Source: JABCPE02 sp963530295 (lineage in GTDB: Bacteria > Bacteroidota > Bacteroidia > Flavobacteriales > Weeksellaceae). From it: DNA of 64,000 nt. Both the position numbers and the translations under genes were made by a program. Under the pieces are notes generated by a model, which ran no database searches, was not told where the DNA came from, and was given only the letters and a program-made list of their open reading frames with translations. Location of the stretch: contig CAUSCF010000005.1 in NCBI GenBank assembly GCA_963530295.1, forward strand, positions 1 to 64,000, in the 5' to 3' direction. Shown one piece after another: positions 60,524-64,000 of this stretch. Numbering within the stretch: position 1 is the first letter of the stretch; every line of letters starts with the position of its first letter.

Positions 60524-60685
60524 TTACGGATTTTGGTTTTGTTCTTCTTTTCTTTTTCTTTCGGTTTCTTCGGCATCTCTGCGGACTTTCTCTTTAATGG
60601 ACTTATGAAGCTGCCAGCCTTTGGTCAGCACAAAACCAATCCCAATTCCGATGAAAATAAGCCCTAAGGCATCAAATGTACTCAT
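60524..60685 (-). CDS. 53-residue membrane peptide in the lysis cassette
   Basis: A short reading frame, MSTFDALGLIFIGIGIGFVL then a charged tail (KSIKEKVRRDAEETERKRKEEQ). One N-terminal hydrophobic helix (about 5-21) plus a long basic/acidic helix is the build of a holin accessory, antiholin or lysis regulator. It sits between the spanin-like gene and the endolysin, with 2 bases to the endolysin ATG. Too short for many gene callers. Confidence 0.65.
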   Translation of the reverse strand: MSTFDALGLIFIGIGIGFVLTKGWQLHKSIKEKVRRDAEETERKRKEEQNQNP

Positions 60686-60703
60686 GTTCTTATTTTTTTT
60701 AGG

Positions 60704-61225
60704 TTAAAATATCTTGTTTCTCAAAAATTCCCAGCACAAACCTCCCGCAGCAAATATTACGAAATAAACCCACCAGCTCTCCCTCCGTTCGGTCTGCTTG
60801 GATTTAGTTTCTGTTTTTGCTTTAGTCTGGGTTTCTTTTTCTTTATCGATGCTTACTGCAACAGTATCTGTTTTATAGGTCTCAGTTTTTTTATTTGACA
60901 AATCCTTCTTATTATTAAAATCCAGTTTCCCTGTAGTCTTTCCCTTGACCTCTTTACCATTGTAAAAAAATGAAAATTCTGCAGGTGTATTCCCAATAGG
61001 AGTAATACTAAAACCAGAATCTATACTGATACTGCTATATTCCTCGTGTTCCCTGGTTTGGGAAATTCCCGTGGAATCTTTTTTCTCTCTTTCAGCTTCA
61101 TGAATGCTGATTTCTGACTTCTCTTTTTCTAGGACTGCCTTTCGGCTCCCACAGCTTACCATGGACAATAGCAGACAAGCAAGCAGGAGCCAGAATCCTA
61201 TTCTGTGACTGATTTTACTTTTCAT
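60704..61225 (-). CDS. One-piece spanin (u-spanin)-like lipoprotein
   Basis: A 173-residue protein with a lipoprotein signal (LLLSMVSC, Cys25), a periplasmic region rich in charged and Ser/Thr residues (about 30-150), and a C-terminal hydrophobic helix (SWWVYFVIFAAGGLCWEFL, about 150-168). An outer-membrane lipid anchor at one end and an inner-membrane helix at the other is exactly the layout of unimolecular spanins, which join the two membranes to finish lysis. It overlaps the holin gene by 11 bases and precedes the endolysin. Function is inferred from architecture and position. Confidence 0.65.
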   Translation of the reverse strand: MKSKISHRIGFWLLLACLLLSMVSCGSRKAVLEKEKSEISIHEAEREKKDSTGISQTREHEEYSSISIDSGFSITPIGNTPAEFSFFYNGKEVKGKTTGKLDFNNKKDLSNKKTETYKTDTVAVSIDKEKETQTKAKTETKSKQTERRESWWVYFVIFAAGGLCWEFLRNKIF

Positions 61226-61742
61226 CTTTTTTGCTTTTTAGATCGTCAATATCTCCACTATTGTGGAAGTTTTTTATTTTATCCAAAAGTCCGCTCGGCG
61301 GGAATCTTCCCCCTGTAACAACCGACATGTTCGTAAGTGCAGTAGCGCCAGGATAGAGAATAACCATGAGCTGAACCAATACGCTGAAATAACTCTTGAA
61401 AAATTCTATCGGTTCCAAAACCTTATTGATAACAGACAAAATGATAAATCCCATTGAAATAATAGATAATTTAGTAATCAATTCTTTGAGATTTCCTTTG
61501 AATGTGAAATCCTTAAGAATTATCAAGTGAACATAACTATCTAAAATATGGTCTATTACTAAAACCACACACAAGCAGAATAGGAAAAACTCACTTTCTA
61601 CATACCACCCACTAATTCGCTCCGTGAGAGTTACGGCTGCCGCTGGAGCTAGAGACAACTGTGCTGATGCCATCAACTTCTGCGAAAAACTCCCTTTGTA
61701 TAACAACACCAGGTTGTCCACAATAAATTCTTTTATATTCAT
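61215..61742 (-). CDS. Phage holin
   Basis: A 175-residue membrane protein with several hydrophobic helices (about 28-45, 48-68, 70-80, 88-108 and 115-140), a glycine/proline segment GGRFPPSGLLDKIKNF and a charged C-terminus, the shape of the Bacteroidetes phage holin family (PF05105-like). It heads the lysis cassette: holin, spanin-like lipoprotein, 53-residue peptide, endolysin. Confidence 0.75.
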   Translation of the reverse strand: MNIKEFIVDNLVLLYKGSFSQKLMASAQLSLAPAAAVTLTERISGWYVESEFFLFCLCVVLVIDHILDSYVHLIILKDFTFKGNLKELITKLSIISMGFIILSVINKVLEPIEFFKSYFSVLVQLMVILYPGATALTNMSVVTGGRFPPSGLLDKIKNFHNSGDIDDLKSKKDEK

Positions 61743-61759
61743 TTTTAAATTATTATTTT

Positions 61760-63514
61760 TTACTTCAATAAAGCTTTTACATACACTTTAACTGGGTCTC
61801 CGATTTCTTCCGCCTTTAATGGAACTCCTTTTCTACCTGTGCTGGTCGTTATTACTTTCAAGCCTTTTATTTCGGTAACCGTTCCATTTCGCTGGATAAA
61901 TCTAAATTCCAATATTTCAGCAAAACTCTCTATTCTTGGGAGCTTGTAGATTACTCGGTCATTAGCACCATTCGTTTCTGCTACAACTTCCAAATCATGT
62001 GTCCACGGCAAAACAGTATCTACCATAGTATCAGAAATTCCAAGGTTGTATTCAGAAATATGTGGTGTCCAATCCGTTGCTTTTGTTCCTTTTTCTAGCT
62101 TGAAATTTCTAATGTCTACTGCTACCCCTTGAACATCAGAAGTAAACGCTACCATCCACGAGCTATCCAAATTAAAGGCTTCCTGTTTTATCCTAGTCCA
62201 AACATTCGGAGGAATACTCTGTCCCCAAATTGTAACATTTCCTGTGTGGGAATGCCTAAAATCCATACTTCTAGAGTGAGTTCCTGCAACTATACCCTCC
62301 ATTTTAAAACCATATACTCCGACAACTTGATGAGATACAGGGGTATACCTCACAAAACTTCCTGTAGCATCACTCATAACAGCAGAAGTTCCTGTGTTTT
62401 CACTTGGAGAGGGGTTGTTAGGTGAAAGTAACGGAAGAGCCGTATTTTTAAAAAGATTAGCTCCACCTATAACCATATTACCTGAAGGAGCAGGTGTATT
62501 CCCTTTTGGTAGGGCTTTTAGTTTTTCATCTATTTGGGTTTTGGTGTAATAATCCGATGCCTCCAATTTCCCCACTGTCCCAAATTCCAGCATTTTGCTG
62601 GTTACATATTCTGCAATTAGCCTGTGCCCTCTTTTATTTGGATGCAAACCATCATAAAAATAGATTCCATGGTTATATTTAGTTATACCTACTTCCCTCA
62701 TATCTATCCACTTGATACCATACATCTTTGCTATATCAATAATCCTTTCAGCAAGTTTATCAGAATCTTTATTTTGGTCATCTGTAGACCCATCATGGAA
62801 AGACCGAAGTGGAGTCATCAATATGATTTGTGACTTTTTATAATAAGGAAGCATATTCTCCAATGCTAACTGATAAGCTTCTGTGAACTTTTTAAGGTTT
62901 GGATTGTTTACATTAGTAATATCCCCAAGAGAAGTTTTATCTTTAATTTCCCCCAAAGGAACACCAGTAGTAGGCACATTCAGTGCACGCTGGTCATTTG
63001 CGCCCATGAAAATGAATATAAAGTCACTATCTTGAGCTACCACTTTTGTCCTAGAAAAAGCAAAGGCGTCGCCATCTATTCCTGTAACTCTAGAACCAGC
63101 CCTGCCATCAAGCGTTGCTTTTACTCCTCCTGTAAGACTTAAAAGCTGTGCAGTCCATACATCTTCATAGGCATAACCTTTGGCTGGTGTATATTCGTTA
63201 TTTGTACTCTCCCCCCACGAAGTAATAGAATCTCCAATAAACGAAATCTTCTTTCCAGCGAGCTTATTATTTACGCTGGGAGCAGGTGTAGAGCCTCCGC
63301 TCTTTATTTTATCTTCAACAGCTTTCAGCTCCTCTTTGGTCGCAACTAGAGGAAGAACTCTCTCTACACTCTCTATTCTAGATGAATCTGCTTTTCTATT
63401 TAATTCAGAAAAGGTTTTCTCAAAACTTTCTCTGAGTTTTGCTTCTGTAATTTCTCCATTGTTGTTGTCAGGAAGAAGCCCTTTAATTTCTTCCAATGTA
63501 GACACATTACTCAT
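61760..63514 (-). CDS. Tail fibre protein with an SGNH esterase domain
   Basis: A 584-residue protein. After an N-terminal helical part (about 1-75), residues 85-315 form an SGNH hydrolase: block I GDSITSWG (S96), block II GRAGS, block III GANDQ (N173) and block V DGLHPNKRGH (about 287-296). The rest looks like a fibre: DYYTKTQIDEKLKALPKG, TGSFVRYTPVSHQ and jelly-roll-like strands. It is likely a receptor-binding fibre that deacetylates host surface polysaccharide. It follows the tail-tube-like gene and precedes the lysis cassette. Confidence 0.85.
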   Translation of the reverse strand: MSNVSTLEEIKGLLPDNNNGEITEAKLRESFEKTFSELNRKADSSRIESVERVLPLVATKEELKAVEDKIKSGGSTPAPSVNNKLAGKKISFIGDSITSWGESTNNEYTPAKGYAYEDVWTAQLLSLTGGVKATLDGRAGSRVTGIDGDAFAFSRTKVVAQDSDFIFIFMGANDQRALNVPTTGVPLGEIKDKTSLGDITNVNNPNLKKFTEAYQLALENMLPYYKKSQIILMTPLRSFHDGSTDDQNKDSDKLAERIIDIAKMYGIKWIDMREVGITKYNHGIYFYDGLHPNKRGHRLIAEYVTSKMLEFGTVGKLEASDYYTKTQIDEKLKALPKGNTPAPSGNMVIGGANLFKNTALPLLSPNNPSPSENTGTSAVMSDATGSFVRYTPVSHQVVGVYGFKMEGIVAGTHSRSMDFRHSHTGNVTIWGQSIPPNVWTRIKQEAFNLDSSWMVAFTSDVQGVAVDIRNFKLEKGTKATDWTPHISEYNLGISDTMVDTVLPWTHDLEVVAETNGANDRVIYKLPRIESFAEILEFRFIQRNGTVTEIKGLKVITTSTGRKGVPLKAEEIGDPVKVYVKALLK

Positions 63515-63525
63515 TGTTTCTTTAT

Positions 63526-64000
63526 TTATATTCTAAATCCTTTACTAAATCCTCTGGAGAATCCTCCTACTTGTTTTTTCTTCTCCTCCTCTCCTATTTC
63601 AGCGATATTTCCTGCATATTCATATAGTCCTGTATTTGCTGAAAAAGTGAAACTTACCATGTTATCCTCTTCGAATTTCTTTCCAGAAGTAGCATCTCCG
63701 CTGGTAAGGTATGCAGCGTTTCTAAGATTCCCCAGAACCCAAACTCTGCCGTTACTATCCGAAACCAAAAACACCAGTCCAGAATTCCCCGTTTGAGAAA
63801 GAAAACCAAGGTTTCTAGGCGTCATTCCTGTCAGCTGAAACGAAAGCTCGCTCATCTGCTTCCATCTCTTCACACTGCCAGTGACCTTCTCCGATAGAGA
63901 ACCTTGGTCTAGATAAACATCCACAGCCTTTAGGCTTTTTCCGTGTTTGAGTAAAATATTTCCTTTAGAAATTGTCCTGCTGTCTTCGTAGCCCTCCGCT
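63526..64000 (-). CDS. Tail-tube-like phage protein (cut by the window edge)
   Basis: The frame stays open to the right edge, so the start lies outside. The visible 157 or so residues include QTGNSGLVFLVSDSNGRVWV and LGNLRNAAYLTSGDATSGKK and VSFTFSANTGLYEYAG, strand-rich and reminiscent of major tail (tube) proteins, which carry a valine/leucine-gly-asn strand and a following loop; that assignment is tentative. The GTG at 63922-63924 is inside the gene, not its start. Confidence 0.5.
   Translation of the reverse strand, partial: AEGYEDSRTISKGNILLKHGKSLKAVDVYLDQGSLSEKVTGSVKRWKQMSELSFQLTGMTPRNLGFLSQTGNSGLVFLVSDSNGRVWVLGNLRNAAYLTSGDATSGKKFEEDNMVSFTFSANTGLYEYAGNIAEIGEEEKKKQVGGFSRGFSKGFRI

Larger units (their letters stand above)
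43036..64000. mobile_element. Prophage (left end and about 21 kb of late genes; right end outside the window)
   Basis: From the 3' end of the initiator tRNA to the window edge all genes but the integrase are leftward and phage-like: large tail or baseplate-like proteins, a tape measure protein, a holin-spanin-endolysin cassette, an SGNH fibre and a tail-tube-like protein. Head, packaging, replication and repressor genes are not seen and must lie beyond base 64,000. The exact left junction is inferred; the att core is probably within or just after the tRNA 3' end. Two cargo blocks with their own promoters interrupt the tail genes. Confidence 0.88.

Overview
The window reads as a low-GC chromosome segment of a flavobacterium, most likely in the Chryseobacterium/Riemerella group of the Weeksellaceae. 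The grounds are promoters of the Bacteroidetes type (TAnnTTTG at -7, TTTG near -33), almost no Shine-Dalgarno sequences, a mevalonate-pathway gene, and Bacteroidetes-type small families (DUF4286, DUF4180, DUF4173-like). The exact genus is inferred.

Bases 1-34,200 are ordinary core genome. In order they hold: an aminotransferase end, rsmG, an AddB-like nuclease, an HD hydrolase, gyrA, a secreted TPR protein and a lipoprotein; a small regulon of a membrane protein, a winged-helix regulator and a DUF4173-like protein, marked by two near-identical palindromes; gpmI, ppa, an Xaa-Pro aminopeptidase, mvaD, and purK/purE split by an opposing EamA transporter; tRNA-Leu, an MBL-fold hydrolase and the thrS-infC-rpmI-rplT operon read leftward; then a DNA glycosylase, queA, a nitroreductase, rlmN, an AEC transporter, a polyprenyl synthase, trxB, crcB and tRNA-Ser.

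Bases 34,400-36,614 form a decayed immunity-gene island. It contains a PoNi-like immunity gene and a second immunity-like gene, each broken by a one-base loss in a homopolymer, and an intact paralogue of the second. No toxin is present. Core genes resume with a copper-type P-ATPase, a 53-codon membrane gene overlapping an SPFH gene, typA, a DUF2085 gene, a frameshifted two-helix membrane protein and the initiator tRNA.

From the initiator tRNA (42,963-43,035) to the right edge lies a tailed prophage, not completed inside the window. A tyrosine integrase points right; everything else is leftward. Read in transcription order: a tail-tube-like protein (cut by the edge), an SGNH-hydrolase fibre, a lysis cassette (holin, one-piece-spanin-like lipoprotein, 53-residue membrane peptide, M15 endolysin), two tail genes, a cargo block, small tail genes, a 1369-residue tape measure protein, a nucleotidyltransferase-like gene and two large tail/baseplate-like proteins. 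Cargo (moron) genes with their own promoters and terminators sit at two places. One block, 56,490-58,617, carries a lipoprotein, a small membrane protein and a 349-residue protein with an Mrr-type modified-DNA-reader-like N-terminus. Two of these genes share a duplicated 42-bp terminator-promoter unit. The second block, 46,291-47,708, carries a multi-pass membrane protein and a small partner. These cargo genes are the best candidates for an undescribed phage-defence or lysogenic-conversion system.
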